Shown here: positions 1 to 10,590 of the stretch, piece by piece
Layout: each line of letters starts with the position of its first letter
How positions within the stretch are numbered: the first letter of the stretch is position 1
NCBI RefSeq assembly: GCF_918797505.1
Contig: NC_092799.1
Span: 13,106,295-13,170,294, forward strand
Length of the DNA stretch: 64,000 nt
Direction of reading: 5' to 3'
Source of the DNA: Bemisia tabaci
Lineage: Eukaryota > Arthropoda > Insecta > Hemiptera > Aleyrodidae
Made by a program: the position numbers and the translations under genes
The notes under the pieces: generated by a model
What the model saw: the letters and a program-made list of their open reading frames with translations, nothing else
Told to the model about the DNA's origin: nothing
Databases searched by the model: none

Positions 1-828
1 GGAAAACCAACCCCACGAAACGACACCATCTCCGTAAAATCTTCCAGTTATAACTATGAGACTGTGAATATTAATATTGATCTCTATACTTGATTTAATT
101 AATGATTAAGAAGAGTTACGATAAAACCTTCTATGTTTGTAAAGAACACAATTCAATACGATCAACATTGCATAATTTTGTGGTGCTTGGAAGAATATCG
201 TCCATCAGTTATGCTACTTGTGATCCGTCTAAAACAGCATTAAAACCAAATATGCTCCCAAAACGCTGCTGGTTTATGGAGATGAATTACGCAGAATTTT
301 GACCTGGTGAGAATCGATTTTTCTCACATCGGTTGGCACGTTAACATAGTTATTGGGGCCGAAAAAGTTTTTACCACAAAAAAGGCATTAACGAGCTAAA
401 AAACATCGGGTTGGGCCTGAAATATACCACGAGCATTGGGCAAATTATGATTCCTTTTTCTCTACGACGCTGAAAACACATACAACCGTCCAAAAGCGGG
501 AAACCCCATTAATTGAGGTCAATGTCCATCTTAAATGTTCCACTCATGTCGGCAGCCCCGCTGAAAAGGGTTGTAACTGAAATTTTTCGAGAATTCGAGA
601 TATTCACACTACCAACTTACTCGGGGGGACCCAACAAAAGCGACAATCTTCGATGATTAAACCTATCACCTAAACATCACTTAAGAAATTCCTAACTACT
701 TCCAAAGCGATGGGGCTGCCGGGCAGTTTCTCACGACAGCCCGCCACGAAACAAGATACGCGGTTACGACCCTCTCGCTGTGAACGCTACAAATAACATG
801 CACTACAAACAGTGCACAAAATTTGCTA
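1..828. other. Unannotated stretch
   Basis: I see no gene, RNA or repeat here that recurs elsewhere in the window. Short open frames are no longer than expected by chance for AT-rich DNA. Confidence 0.5.
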
Positions 829-1299
829 TTATAATCCACGCCACTTGAGCGATAAGTCTGGTATCCCTATCCCTGTTGCGTGAAAAGATGGCTTGCAACA
901 GCCGTTGACCATAGGAAAGGGCGGGTGAGGCATCCGAACTACCCCTTCACGCCATCGAATACCACCAGTCGTTCGCATCGACGACACTCTGTACAGACTT
1001 TCTGATAGGAGGTGAGGGTATACGTTACGGGTTGAGGGTATAATCCAAGTTGTGTCACGCACAAAACGAGCACAAAAGCACACTCGAACGCACACACTGA
1101 GCGCGAAACCGAAGCGGACGGCGACGGGTGAGCGACTGGATTGACTTAAATTAAAAGGGAGCTTGGACGCGAGAGCGAGGCGGCGCGGGGAGGGGTGGTT
1201 CCAGTGCTGCCAACGCCCGCCGCGCCACCGAGGGGCGGTTCAGGTGCGCGCGGATCGATACGCCGCACTTGTCACGTTGGTACAGCGCACCCCACCACC
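829..1299. other. GC-richer unrecognised segment
   Basis: GC and CpG rise clearly from about 1100 onward, and several frames are open on both strands (88 codons on the minus strand, 67 on the plus strand). None resembles a family I know. GTGAG-type donor sequences occur near 1010 and 1127 but no matching acceptor is evident. It could be a promoter or first-exon region, or simply GC-rich unique DNA. Confidence 0.25.
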
Positions 1300-1448
1300 C
1301 CGGCGTGGCGTGCTTTGCGATATATCGATTGTAATGCCGTTTAAACCTATGGGACAGGATCGATAAACAGGGTATACCTTAATAATCGATTTTTTACCAT
1401 AGGTTTAATGGCAGAACAATCGAAAAATCGCAATTCACCGCACCACCC
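1300..1448. mobile_element. Family A MITE (hAT-like)
   Basis: Imperfect palindrome of the A family. The left arm carries GGCGTGGCGTG, TTGCGATATATCGATTG and TTTAAACCTATGG. The right arm repeats these inverted (CCATAGGTTTAA, CAATCG, CGCAATTCACCG). The outer ends have decayed and I cannot see a target duplication. There is no coding capacity. Confidence 0.75.
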
Positions 1449-1585
1449 CCGCCTCCGCTGGAATCCTGTGCATTTCAATTTCGACCCCCTCCTTCCGGTG
1501 CGTTTCACCCCTTGTTAGCTCAAATCGGGGCGCAAGTTTTTATGAGCTTTGAGGGGAGGGTGGGTCGGCCGAGTTTTATCAATGG

Positions 1586-1841
1586 TTTACTGCCGAAAGG
1601 AGGAAGAGCACCGTATGAACCTTCAGGCGTTGCCAAATTTCCATTGATAAAATACGAATGTATGGGAAAAGTTATAAATATTTTCTCCCGATTTTTCGGA
1701 AAATTTAATTCGTGATTCACACTAAAATACCTGAAAATTTCACGGAAAATAAGAATAAATTTTTTCTGTAATTCATTTTTTACGGTAGGAAATTTGGCAA
1801 CATTTGAATGTTCGTTTGGCGTTCATCCTTAGAACGTCAGT
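1586..1841. mobile_element. Family B MITE, full length
   Basis: About 255 bp with inverted ends CTGCCG...CGTCAG and the diagnostic subterminal pair CCGTATGAACCTTCAGGCG near the left end and TTTGGCAACATTTGAATG near the right. The middle is AT-rich with ATGAATATTTTC-like motifs. Mobilised in trans if at all; nothing in it is coding. Confidence 0.8.
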
Positions 1842-2730
1842 GCAGAGCAATGCGATATTTTTGTTTTGTTTTAGATATACCTCCGATGGAGATTTTATAC
1901 TTTTACATGCTGGAGAAAATTACAGTAGGTTAACGAATGGGGGAAACGACTCACAAAATCGTGAAAGTTTTACCCATGGTCTATTGTTCGGCCTTGTTGC
2001 GGAAGAATACCGCGAGCATTCGGAATTTCCAAATTTTCAAAGTTCCTCCGATGAAATATTTATTTTTGAGAAAGTTAGGAAGAAATTCATCATTTTCCAT
2101 TTCTTCCAATTTTCTTCTTAGCACCTAGATATTTTTAGATAAGTCCGACAAAACCGCATAAATGAAATTGCCTGAAAATATCCGGTTCACAGACCAAAGA
2201 TCGGTTACAGTGACCGATAACTTCGGTTATCTGATTCCAAAACGTTCATGATCTACATAAACCGACGTTTTTTCTCTGCGACGCGACGTTACAGAGAATG
2301 CTCAATCCCGCGGTCCCACGTACAACGCACCGCGATGACCGCCGACAATTCAACAAACACCGGACCGCAAAACCGAAGACCGTTGCGAGTCCCGATGGGC
2401 AAGCACCACAGCGCCGCGGAAGGCGGGGGTGGGGCGGGGGAACTCATTAAGTCTCTGAATGAAAAGCGAAAGGGCGGATGATTTTCAGCACGGAAACTAC
2501 GCCTGCGCCCATCCGAATCGATACATTCCAACGCCCTCTTACGAACAGACAATAAAAAGTATTGACTTTCGACCCAGTAATAAAAGACAGCGGGAAAAAT
2601 CGATAGATCGAAGTATTGCGGGTGGAGATGACCGGCAAAAGAATGGGATGCCGATCGGCTCGGAGCGATGCTCGTCGAATCAGAATCGGCCAATGATAAA
2701 ACCGAATCGATGAGCCATGGAATGCGAACG
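1842..2730. other. Mostly unrecognised; GC-rich at 2290-2450
   Basis: Positions 1960-2125 faintly resemble the right half of family B but are too diverged to call. The part at 2290-2450 is GC-rich. An ATG at 2335 in a fair initiation context opens a 48-codon frame, and a 151-codon frame lies opposite on the minus strand. Neither matches a known family. This could be an unannotated exon or regulatory region; I have no further support. Confidence 0.25.
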
Positions 2731-2871
2731 AGCTTTGCGATCAATCGATTTATCGGTTATTTGAACCTACGGAAAAAGATCGATTATAAAATGTAAATCT
2801 CAACATTCGATTCCTTCCCACATCTTCAAATGGTAAAAAATCGATAGCCGATCATTCACGCTTCGCCATAG
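2731..2871. mobile_element. Family A MITE, degenerate
   Basis: Retains the A-family order of motifs: TTTGCGATCAATCGATTTAT, then GAACCTACGGAAAAAGATCG, then a right arm with TCGATAGCCGATCATTCACGC. Both ends and the central GTTCGCTGCGAAC hairpin are lost, so this is an old copy. Confidence 0.5.
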
Positions 2872-2893
2872 AATAGAATACGAGCAGCCTCAT

Positions 2894-2965
2894 GTTGCCG
2901 TGTTAAGGAAAAACACCGTATGAGTCTTCGGATGGTGCCAAATCATTTGATAAAATATGAAAAAA
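2894..2965. mobile_element. Family B MITE, left-end fragment
   Basis: Begins TTGCCGTGTTAAGGAAAAAC followed by CCGTATGAGTCTTCGG and GCCAAAT, the normal B left arm. Similarity stops near 2965. A B right end lies at 3575-3658, so one B copy may have been split by the JJ and I elements between them. Confidence 0.6.
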
Positions 2966-3061
2966 CAGTTTGGAGCAGTATGAAAAACAAAAAATTTTCA
3001 TATGAAATATGAAAATACAGGGTACCTTGGGAGTATTTTTCATCGAATTTTCCAAAGAATG

Positions 3062-3405
3062 GAGGATTTGAAGGTGTCTGAATTTTGATGGATTTCGTAC
3101 ATTAGTGGAAATTATTGAGTGAACTGAATACGAGGATACACTTGGTTCATGATTTGAGTAATTATTGGAGAAGATATGACAAAATGATATGATCTGTTAA
3201 GATACCAGTGTTTAAATGGGAAATGCCGCCAGATACGTCACTAGGCAGTGCATTTTCTCACTTTTAAATCTATTTAAGACACTATTTCCCATTACGAACA
3301 ATTTTGTTTAAAAAAAAAAAAAATTATGTAGAAGCAGCTCTTCGAGCACTTCATGATGAAACAAAGACAACATTGCGGGCAAATTCTCAATTCAACCTAA
3401 AATAT
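3062..3405 (+). repeat. Dispersed repeat JJ, copy 1
   Basis: Shares its order of motifs with copies at about 9.36-10.59 and 15.69-15.95 kb: GGTGTCTGAATTTTG, an ATTATTGG-GAAGATATGACAAAATG block, AAATGGGAAATGCCGCCAG, CTCACTTTTAAATCTA, and GATGAAACAAAG with GCAAATTCTC at the end. Includes an A-tract at 3310-3323. No coding capacity and no clear terminal inverted repeats. Confidence 0.65.
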
Positions 3406-3420
3406 TAGAACATTTCAAGT

Positions 3421-3556
3421 GGACCACATTTTGCAATTCGGAACTATAATTTCTGTCTCACTTAAAAAACAATGTATGTGCCATTGGTTCCCCAGGCACA
3501 TACGTGTTTTTACGGATGAGCCAGACATTCTGGTTCCCGATTGCAAAATATAGTCC
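3421..3556. mobile_element. Family I MITE
   Basis: A 136-bp foldback with arms GGACCACATTTTGCAATTCG and its near complement ending TTGCAAAATATAGTCC. The centre carries CCATTGGTTCCCCAGGCACATACG. The same structure occurs at 47050-47186 and 50063-50612. Confidence 0.7.
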
Positions 3557-3574
3557 AAGTAAAACTATCCATAT

Positions 3575-3658
3575 AGCAATTCTAAAAAATACATATTTTA
3601 TCAGTGGTAATGTTGCAACATCCGAACGCACATACGACATTTTCCTTAGCAAGGACCT
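3575..3658. mobile_element. Family B MITE, right-end fragment
   Basis: TTTTATCAGTGGTAATGTTGCAACATCCGAACGCACATACGA condenses the B right arm, ending TTTTCCTTAGCAAGGA. The usual CGGCAG tip is degraded. It may be the partner of the left fragment at 2894. Confidence 0.55.
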
Positions 3659-3664
3659 TAGGGC

Positions 3665-4065
3665 TCATAAAAAATGGACGTGTTGGGTTTTAAGATGGAG
3701 CGATTCATCTATTGCGTCTGAATTTCTGAAAGGGCCGTCGATTCCACGCTCCACGGGCCCGATCACCGTATCGGCTTTGCTGAGCTTCCAAGTTCCGAAC
3801 GCGGACGGCAGCGACAAAAGCTTGCAATTACGCACCTCAAAGTGACTCCGAGTCGTCCGATCATCGGGCTGATTGAAGTTTTGATTATACTGATCGTTGA
3901 TCAGGAGCCGCTTTGTGTTGGCCGAGGATGCGGCTTCGAATCTACTGCGGAGTCTATTAAATGAAAGCAAACACTGAGAGCGTAATCGAGGTGTGAATTT
4001 ATTGGGATTAATCGGAGGAATAAGGATCATCAGCGGAGCTTCACGATCCATTTTTCGATGACCAA
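3665..4065 (-). CDS. Hypothetical open frame next to a family K element
   Basis: The minus strand is open without a stop for about 133 codons through DNA that is not a repeat in this window. The frame also runs on upstream through the K element at 4076-4291, which supplies an in-frame methionine. Residues near the start of the unique part read MDREAPLMILIPPINPNKF. A possible splice donor (GAG followed by GTGCGT) lies inside it near 3835. I recognise no domain, signal peptide or membrane segment. It could be a coding exon, an exon that has captured part of a MITE, or chance. Confidence 0.2.
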
Positions 4066-4075
4066 CACTGGAAAA

Positions 4076-4291
4076 AAACACATTTGATCTAGAGTCCAGA
4101 CTCTTAAAAACATCGACAAGAAAAAGTACTCTTGATTCAATCAGAATCCAGCTTAAATCAAGAACCAAGCCTCTTAATTTGAGCGGATTTCGTTTTGATT
4201 CAAGCAAAAATCCGATTGAATCAAGAGTATTTTTTCTTATCAATGTTTTCAAGAGTCTGGACTCTAGATCCAATGTGGTTTTTTTTCCAGT
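4076..4291. mobile_element. Family K foldback element, copy 1
   Basis: Ends CACTGGAAAAAAACACAT and TTTTTTTTCCAGT. Long arms contain GGATCTAGAGTCCAGACTCT-type sequence and its inverse (GAGTCTGGACTCTAGATCC), and the core holds inverted CTTGATTCAATC and GATTGAATCAAG motifs. Other copies lie at 11395, 42997 and 57451. It abuts a GG-type element on its right. Confidence 0.8.
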
Positions 4292-4750
4292 AAAGGTGTC
4301 TACCAGTGAGAAAAAACCAAAATTGGGGACTCTTAGGGGAGTTTTTCCAAGAAAATCGGGGACTTTTTTTCCGAAATAGTGAGAGAAAGGAAGCTAGGTT
4401 AGAGCGTTATATTCCTGGTTATACCGCGCCGCCGCGGCTGACGGAAAATTTGAAAATGCCGGTGTAAAGGACGATTTTTTGGGGGCCTGAAAAAGAAAAT
4501 TGGGGACTTTCGGGGATATCGGGGACATCCTTCCAAAATCGGAAATAATCGGGGACATTGGGGACTGGTAGACACCAGTGGTGTGGCGTGAATTGCGATG
4601 TATCGATTGTTATGCCATTTGAAGCTATGGTAAAGAATCGATTATTAAGGTGTTCGCTGCGAACACCCTGTTTATCGATCTTTTTCTATAGGTTTAAATG
4701 GCATGACAATCGATATATCGCAAAGCACGCCACGCCACCAGTAGACACCT
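4292..4750. mobile_element. Element GG with GGTGTCTACC ends, interrupted by A
   Basis: The left tip AGGTGTCTACCAGTG matches the inverted right tip GGTAGACACCT. The body is built on repeats of GGGGACT and TCGGGGAC. The tip motif GTGTCTAC is shared with families G and F. A family A element sits in the right tip, so the distal GTAGACACCT lies beyond it. Confidence 0.6.
4576..4740. mobile_element. Family A MITE (hAT-like)
   Basis: CAGTGGTGTGGCGTG to CCACGCCACCA with inner arms TTGCGATGTATCGATTG and CATTTGAAGCTATGG and a central GTGTTCGCTGCGAACACC hairpin. Flanked by the 8-bp duplication GTAGACAC (4568-4575 and 4741-4748), the hallmark of hAT transposition. Inserted into the right tip of the GG element. 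Confidence 0.85.
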
Positions 4751-5544
4751 GACACCCTGATGGCGGGTTGTTCTTCTCCCGCGACTTGAATTTAATTCCC
4801 ACTTGTCCCGCGATCCTATTTTAATTTTCATTCTCCGACTCCAACGTGGCACGGGGGAAATAACTTACGCTTTCATTCACCCTGAGGCTGTGTAAGGGTG
4901 AGCTCTGCCCTATATGAATTAACAGGCCTTCCGTCCCTGATCAACGCAGAATCAGGCTCACCTCGTATACCTAGAGGTTTACCTATAAGGTTTGCCCACA
5001 CTGAGAATTTGCCACTTAATAATTCCTATAAGTACACGAATAAGTATATTCGATATTCCATAAGCGACTCTCTTTGTTACGAATTATAAAATTGAAGTAC
5101 AAATGGAGAAAAATCCCCGAATATTTACCCCCTATCATAATTCTCGTTTCAGCGTCAACTGAGAACAGGAGATAAGAGTGAAGTGAACTTTCGATAAAGT
5201 TTTAATTTTAGTATGATTAATGATGCGGGTTCAATGTAACGCCTATAAAAAAAAATGATCCGCATACTTTGTGTTTTCATAAGCACTTAATTAATTGATA
5301 CAAACAGTTCTCAACGTGATGTAGGATATATCCATCTACATGTTCGGAGATCATGCAGGGGCGCGCCTGGGACCGGTATAACTACTCCACATTGTGGCAG
5401 TAGTCATGTCGAGTTCCATTGATTAGTAGAAAATAATTACTTGTGCCTGATTGCCATTCAGCCTCACACACCTCAAAAGCAATCAGTCATTACTGAATCG
5501 ATCTGAAGCGAGGTCCATCAGTCACAGAAACAAGCTCGGGTGTT
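4751..5544. other. Unannotated stretch
   Basis: No repeat shared with the rest of the window and no convincing coding frame. The region contains short AT-rich patches only. Confidence 0.4.
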
Positions 5545-6130
5545 CTGCCGTGTTAAGGAAGAACGCCTTCAGCAGAGTTGCCACAGAATTTAGAGAATGA
5601 AATTCCCTGACATTTCCCTGATTTCCCTGACATTTCCCTGATTTCCCTGATTTCCTTGACACATTTTGGTGAAATTCCCTGACAATTGAAGATCTGACGG
5701 ATGGTTAAGAAGGCATAATTGAAAATAGTTTTCAGGCAAAATTTCTTGTTTAAAATCTCAAACCCATCCTAGAAAGCAAATGAAGGTGATTTACAAAATT
5801 TTCCCTGACATTTTCGTCCTTTTCCCCGACATTTTCGTCATTTTCCCTGACTTTTTAAAATTCCCTGACATTGCCCGGGTTTTCCTAACTGTGGCAACCC
5901 TGCTTATGAACATTCGAATAGTACCAAATTTCCTCTCAGAAAAAATTTAATTTTGAAGAAAATTATGAATATTTGTCCTTGTAATTTTTAGATTTTTTAG
6001 ATCGAATAACGGATAAAATCCTCTGTAAACTTGGATAAATATTCACAAATTTTCTAGAAAATTCATGATTTGTCAAAGGCGATTTGGCAACGTCTGAGGG
6101 CTCATACGGCGTTTTTCCTTAGCACAGCAG
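5545..6130. mobile_element. Family B MITE split by a family C element
   Basis: The left end CTGCCGTGTTAAGGAAGAAC reaches CGCC at 5568. The B sequence resumes at about 5903 (TTATGAACATTCG) and runs to CTTAGCACAGCAG. With the guest removed, the two parts rebuild an ordinary B element, which shows the C insertion is younger. Confidence 0.8.
5573..5902. mobile_element. Family C element nested in B
   Basis: Ends CAGAGTTGCCACAG and CTGTGGCAACCCTG. The interior is rich in CCCTGACATTTCCCTGATTT runs in the left part and their variants on the right, with a central GATCTGACGGATGGTTAAGAAG block shared with copies at 13982 and 61319. Confidence 0.8.
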
Positions 6131-6551
6131 TGTTATTCTAAGGATTCGAGCAAATTATAGTTGTTAGCTCTGTGGCCGATAAAAATTTATTTTCACCAAA
6201 ACGAATGTGACTGACCCAGCAGGTGAAGTTTGAAATTAGTGATGAATTTGTTAAGAACGGTCGTTAAGGGAGAGTTATTACACATTTATGCGAATTCGGT
6301 GGTTGCTAATCACAGAGACCTGATTTATGGTGTAATTTAGTCCTCGTAAATTTTTTTAAAGCTTCTTCAACGAAATGTTGTACAAGAGAGTGAGAATAAT
6401 ATCGGAGGGGCAGCCCTCACCTTCAATTTTTTTTCTTTCTTTTTTTGTGCTAAAGAGGCTTTGCCAGGGGTTAACTGATGGTGTTTTTTTTGCTCTCAGG
6501 GAGGTCTTCACTCTTTTCGGCAGTGACAGTTCCTGCACTGATAACATCCTT
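6131..6551. other. Unannotated stretch
   Basis: No recurring repeat. Two short overlapping frames on opposite strands (63 and 70 codons) are not distinctive. Confidence 0.4.
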
Positions 6552-6970
6552 CACGGAGAAAAAAAACTTCGTGGGACCCGAAGTTGAGGTAATATGGATG
6601 TCTGAACTTTTCGGATCACGTGTCTAAAAACTTGAGGTCCAGCTGCCGAAGTTCGGGTCAGACACCTGCGGGTCGATTGTTGAATCGTTATCGAATGACC
6701 TTGATCGATAAAAAACATTGCCGAGATAGGGATTTATCGATCGAGTTCTTTCGATAATGATTCAACAATCGACCCGCTGAAGTACTTCGATATGTACCGA
6801 ATAAGGGTTCGGGTCACACATCAAGTATTTCCGGTACATACCGAAGTGCCTCGATGTCTGACCCGAACTTCGGCAGCTCGACCTCACGTTTTCGGATGCG
6901 TGATCAAAAAACTTCAGAGATCCATATGACCTTAACTTCGGATCCCACGCACAAAGTTTTTTTCTCCGTG
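6552..6970. mobile_element. 419-bp compound hairpin element
   Basis: Terminal inverted repeats CACGGAGAAAAAAAACTTCG and its partner ending CTTTTTTTCTCCGTG extend inward through CCGAAGTT and the motif CGAAGTTCGGGTCAGACA. Inside lie two further palindromes: GCGGGTCGATTGTTGAATCG with its inverse (6669-6779), and a CGATATGTACCG / CGGTACATACCG pair (6785-6850). It looks like a foldback element made of nested hairpins. Confidence 0.7.
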
Positions 6971-6971
6971 T

Positions 6972-7414
6972 AATTAAAAAATAATTAAATATCATTCGAG
7001 TTTCTGGACCTTTGCAATAAGGATACGTATCTTCCCTTTAATTACGTTAAAAACTGGAGCAGAAAGTCAAGAATGATGACACCCAGTCCTACTACAGCAT
7101 TCCTACAGTCTTGAAGGCGCTATTATGCGTTTCACGCCAACTGACCGCCTGTTCTGCGTTTGGAGCAATGCGAGAAGTATTCATGCAGTCTTGTAGGCGC
7201 TAATGTGGGATTTATGCTGACCACACTGTTTGGCGCAATGCGGAAAGTATTCCTAAAGTCTTGCAGGCGCTAATATACGTTTAACGCCGACCGCACTGTG
7301 TTAGGCGTGATAATTCGAACTCGCGTTCGAATACTCGTGGCATTGAATAATATACTTTAAAAGGCCCGTGTTGTGTTTCGACGCCGTAAGAATATTCCCA
7401 CGTTGCCTCGTCTC
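6972..7414 (+). repeat. Repeat LL with about 3 minisatellite units, copy 1
   Basis: Contains three roughly 70-bp units built around GCAATGCGAGAAGTATTCAT and GTCTTGTAGGCGCTAAT (7090-7300), then GATAATTCGAACTCGCG and GGCCCGTGTTGTGTTTCGAC. The same block occurs inverted at 39460-39905. The unit also makes up the core of family L. A second copy of the right end of the preceding hairpin lies just beyond it (7417-7468). Confidence 0.7.
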
Positions 7415-7416
7415 GT

Positions 7417-7468
7417 CTCCATATGACCTCAACTTCGGGTCCCATGCACAAAGTTTTTCCTCCGTATT
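7417..7468 (+). repeat. Second copy of the 6.55-kb element's right end
   Basis: CCATATGACCTCAACTTCGG and GCACAAAGTTTTTCCTCCGT repeat 6921-6970 in direct orientation, so the LL block sits between two direct copies of about 50 bp. Confidence 0.7.
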
Positions 7469-8164
7469 CTTTCATACACATCTGATAGAAAAGCGCTAAT
7501 GATTACGAGCTAATTTTTATCAAAATGTGGCACTGGAAAAATGGCTAGCCAGATTAAAATCAATTTTGACCGAAACATCTTCAATTATTGTTGAGGGTCA
7601 GTTGCTCTTGTAAAGAATCGTGTTTCGCGCAAACTCTAGGCATTTAATTCTTCTCAGTATAAACAAGTCCAATTGAACCCTATTTCGCAGTAAGAAGTTA
7701 TTATTTTTGGCTATTTTTAGAAACAGTGTGGGCGCCATTACTTCCTTTAAACAGACAAGCGCTTTTACGAATGATTCAGGGACAGCACTTCCTTAATGCA
7801 AAATAAAGTCCAATTTATACAGGGTCGTTTCCTCATTTAATCAGCATTACTTTGTTGCGCAAAAAGTAACTGCTTAAATTCTTAGGTCATTCGCAGGTTA
7901 AAAGAAATCGCACGATTTCAGTAGCATTGAAACGAAACTAGTTTTTCATCACAAAATGCTGTCCATTTAATCTTATTACCGACATCGCGGAGTGATTCCG
8001 CTACTTTCATCCGAGAAGCGGAGAATTTTGCCGAATTTTTACCGAGTTAATGAATGCCAGACACCCGCAACTCATTAAGATAAAAGTGCATATAAATTGT
8101 AGCGAGCAACTAATGTTTTTGAATCCGGCGTGAGTTCACGAACTCGAGTTCCGAGTTCGAGAAT
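7469..8164. other. Largely unannotated; weak family I trace
   Basis: A trace at 7799-7830 (AATGCAAAATAAAGTCCAAT) resembles a family I right end. The rest shows no repeat or coding frame I can support. Confidence 0.35.
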
Positions 8165-8328
8165 CAGTGGCGAAGCGTGCATGATCGATTATCGATATTT
8201 CTCCATTTGAAGCTATGGTAAAGAATCGATTATGAGGATGTTCGCTGCGAACACCCTGTATATCGATCCTTTTCCATAGGTTTAAACGGCAGATCAATCG
8301 ATATATCGCAAAGAACGCCCCGCCAGTG
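8165..8328. mobile_element. Family A MITE (hAT-like)
   Basis: CAGTGGCGAAGCG to CGCCAGTG, with GATCGATTATCGATATT, CATTTGAAGCTATGGTAAAG, the central GTTCGCTGCGAACACC and a right arm with CCATAGGTTTAAACGGC. Flanked by the 8-bp duplication TCGAGAAT (8157-8164 and 8329-8336). Confidence 0.9.
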
Positions 8329-8469
8329 TCGAGAATGCAGGAGACACTAAAAGAGAGAGCGCAATAAAAACCATTACGACTTTACGTCTCCGTTGGACGG
8401 AAGAATCCCGAACTCTGAGTAACTGGTGAAAAATCACGTTTAACAACGATCACTTCAATGTATGCTACT

Positions 8470-8715
8470 CTGCCGGAAAAACGGCATACGATCATTCACA
8501 TGTTGCCAAACTTCTCCCCACAAATTAGGTAATTCTGGGGAAAATTATGAGTATATTAATCTGAAAGCTCCGGATGATTCGGCTGAAATTTTGAGCAAAG
8601 TTCTCTGAAAAATTGGAAGAAAAATATTTACAAGTTTTCTAGAAAGTCTTTATCTTCCCACAGGAAATTTGGCAACAGCCGAAGGTTCATACGGTGTTTT
8701 TCCGAGGCACGACAG
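8470..8715. mobile_element. Family B MITE
   Basis: Left end CTGCCGGAAAAACGGCATACG, mid region with TTATGAGTATATTAATC, right end AAATTTGGCAACAGCCGAAG, then CATACGGTGTTTTTCCGAGG and CACGACAG. Confidence 0.75.
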
Positions 8716-9354
8716 TATGAGCCGCACAAACACTCGTTATTACACGTGAAAAGAGTGGAGAGTTGCATACTGAGAGCCGAGCGCTAGCCGGTTAGCGCCA
8801 GTCACCACAATAACATAACAATGCTGTCAACTTGCGACCGAAACGAACTGTTTTTTTCACTGAGCGGCAGTGAATGAGCGTTCTTCCGCAAATATGAGTA
8901 AATTTATGCAAAAACTAAGTCAAATACATGCTTTACCAACGAAGGATCTTAACACTTGTAATAGTAAATCACTCTGGATAATTTGAATTCCTAGATTGGC
9001 TGCCCTTTTGGGCCCTAGGAGCTCAATCACATACACTCAAAATCACTGTCATGTACCGTGTATGTCCGTCTCCCTATTTAGGTACTCCAGTGTTGATTGG
9101 AATGTCTCGGTTCGGTGAACCGGAACCTTGGCTCGTTGAAACGGCCCAATGGTTTATCGCACCGTTTCAGTCAACCGACATGCGACATCTGACATTAATT
9201 TTTGGCAACTTACGACCCTTGAATCTACAACCTGATCAGAATGACTGGAAACTCACCTGAAACAAACAAAAAGGAAAGGTTTTAAAATGTAGGATGTCAA
9301 TAAGTAAGAGTTAATGAAAGGAATCAACCCTCGACGAAATATTCTCCAAGGAAT
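8716..9354. other. Unannotated stretch
   Basis: Nothing recurs elsewhere. A 69-codon frame at 9051-9260 has no recognisable feature. Confidence 0.4.
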
Positions 9355-9453
9355 CCTGTCAATAGAGAATCCGCAGGTGTCTTAAATTTTGTGAATTTCA
9401 TCCTTAAAATCATACTGCTAGGAAAACTGAGTACTAGGATATCCTTGGTTTCT

Positions 9454-10419
9454 CTGGTAAAAATTGGCGATAAGAGCTGCGTTTCAAAAATTCAAAAATT
9501 CAAAATACCATAGGAATTCTTATAGCCGGCTAAAGAAGGCTACAGAAAATCATATAGCTGGCTGTAGAATACGGAGAAAATCATACGGCCGGGCTATACG
9601 AAGCGATAAAAAATTATGCAGCCGGGCTTTAGTTCCTATCGCCGGGCTTTACACTTTATCGCCTGGCTGTTGCTTTTTCGCCATCGATTATAATAGGCTA
9701 TAAGAAATTGTGTAGAAATTCGTGTGCTTTGGAAATCATTAAGTTTGATACAAAACCACCTTAATATTTACAAAACACACATTATATTTTCCTTTAATAC
9801 ATATTTGTTTTCATCAATTAAAATGAGAACAATCCATACAGGATGTGCAAACATTTCAAAATCATGAGTTGAATAACGCTGACTCCGCCGGATTAAATAT
9901 TAGAGCCTAACACAAAGCGGAGCGGCGACGCACTGGCGCCTACAAACCTAACAGGCATACTTCACGCACTGCGCAACGCGTGAAGTATCCCTGTTAGGTT
10001 TGTAGGCGCCAATGCGCGTTTCGGCTGCCCGCTGCCCGCCTGCCGCGCCGCAGCGTGCCACGGCGCTTGAAGCAACTATTTCACACCAGAGGTATTGCAC
10101 AGTATCATACGAAACTGAAGGCGCTCTAATATATTAGGAATGGCAGGCATCCATCAAAAGTACGGAGCTTTCCTCGCAAAATAAATCAAGATACTACGGC
10201 CCAAAAAGAGAGCAGTAGTCCAAAAACTCACCAAGTCCTAGCATCCGTAATTAGTAACGTTTAGCATACACTTTATCACCTGGCTGTTGCTTAATCACCA
10301 TCGGCTATAAAAGGCTATAAGAGATTGTGTAGCCGGCTATAGAAGCTACTAGAAATCTTACAGCCGGCTGTAGGTCTATGGTATTTTGGAACACAGATTC
10401 TATTGCCAATTTTTACCAG
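9454..10419. mobile_element. Element II (GGTAAAAATTGGC ends)
   Basis: Left end CTGGTAAAAATTGGCGATAA, right end complementary (TATTGCCAATTTTTACCAG), followed inward on both sides by AAAATACCATAG. The arms carry many short motifs of the form GCCGGGCT or TAGCCGGCTA. A block of about 70 bp (CTTTATCGCCTGGCTGTTGC onward) occurs at 9646-9712 and again at 10269-10340 in the same direction. No transposase is present. Confidence 0.6.
9932..10017. repeat. Palindrome with minisatellite-related arms
   Basis: TGGCGCCTACAAACCTAACA faces TGTTAGGTTTGTAGGCGCCA around a centre containing ACTTCACGCACTGCG and CGCGTGAAGT. The words GCGTGAAGTAT and GTAGGCGC are those of the 70-bp unit of families L and LL. Confidence 0.8.
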
Positions 10420-10590
10420 GGATGGCACCAGATGACGTCATAAAGCGGCACATTTTCTCACTTTTAAATCTAGTTTTTTCCAATTTCCCATGTCAGAAAA
10501 AAAATTACGAAAAATACTGCGAACTGAGGTCATCAAGCACTCTCAGATGAAGCAATAAAAATTTGTGTGTGCAAATTCTCCATTCCCGAT

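Larger units (their letters stand above)
9355..10590 (+). repeat. Dispersed repeat JJ, copy 2, interrupted by element II
   Basis: JJ sequence runs from CGCAGGTGTCTTAAATTTTG to about 9453 and resumes at 10420 with GATGGCACCAGATGACGTCA, CTCACTTTTAAATCTAG and GATGAAGCAATAAAAATT. Copies 1 and 3 show the same sequence without the insertion. Confidence 0.65.

Noticed and set aside
7090..7300. CRISPR-like array
   Set aside because: The repeated unit has no constant repeat with unique spacers; the whole unit is similar, and the DNA is eukaryotic.
9454..9720. Simple GCCGGC satellite
   Set aside because: The motifs lie within an element with terminal inverted repeats and are not in regular tandem order.
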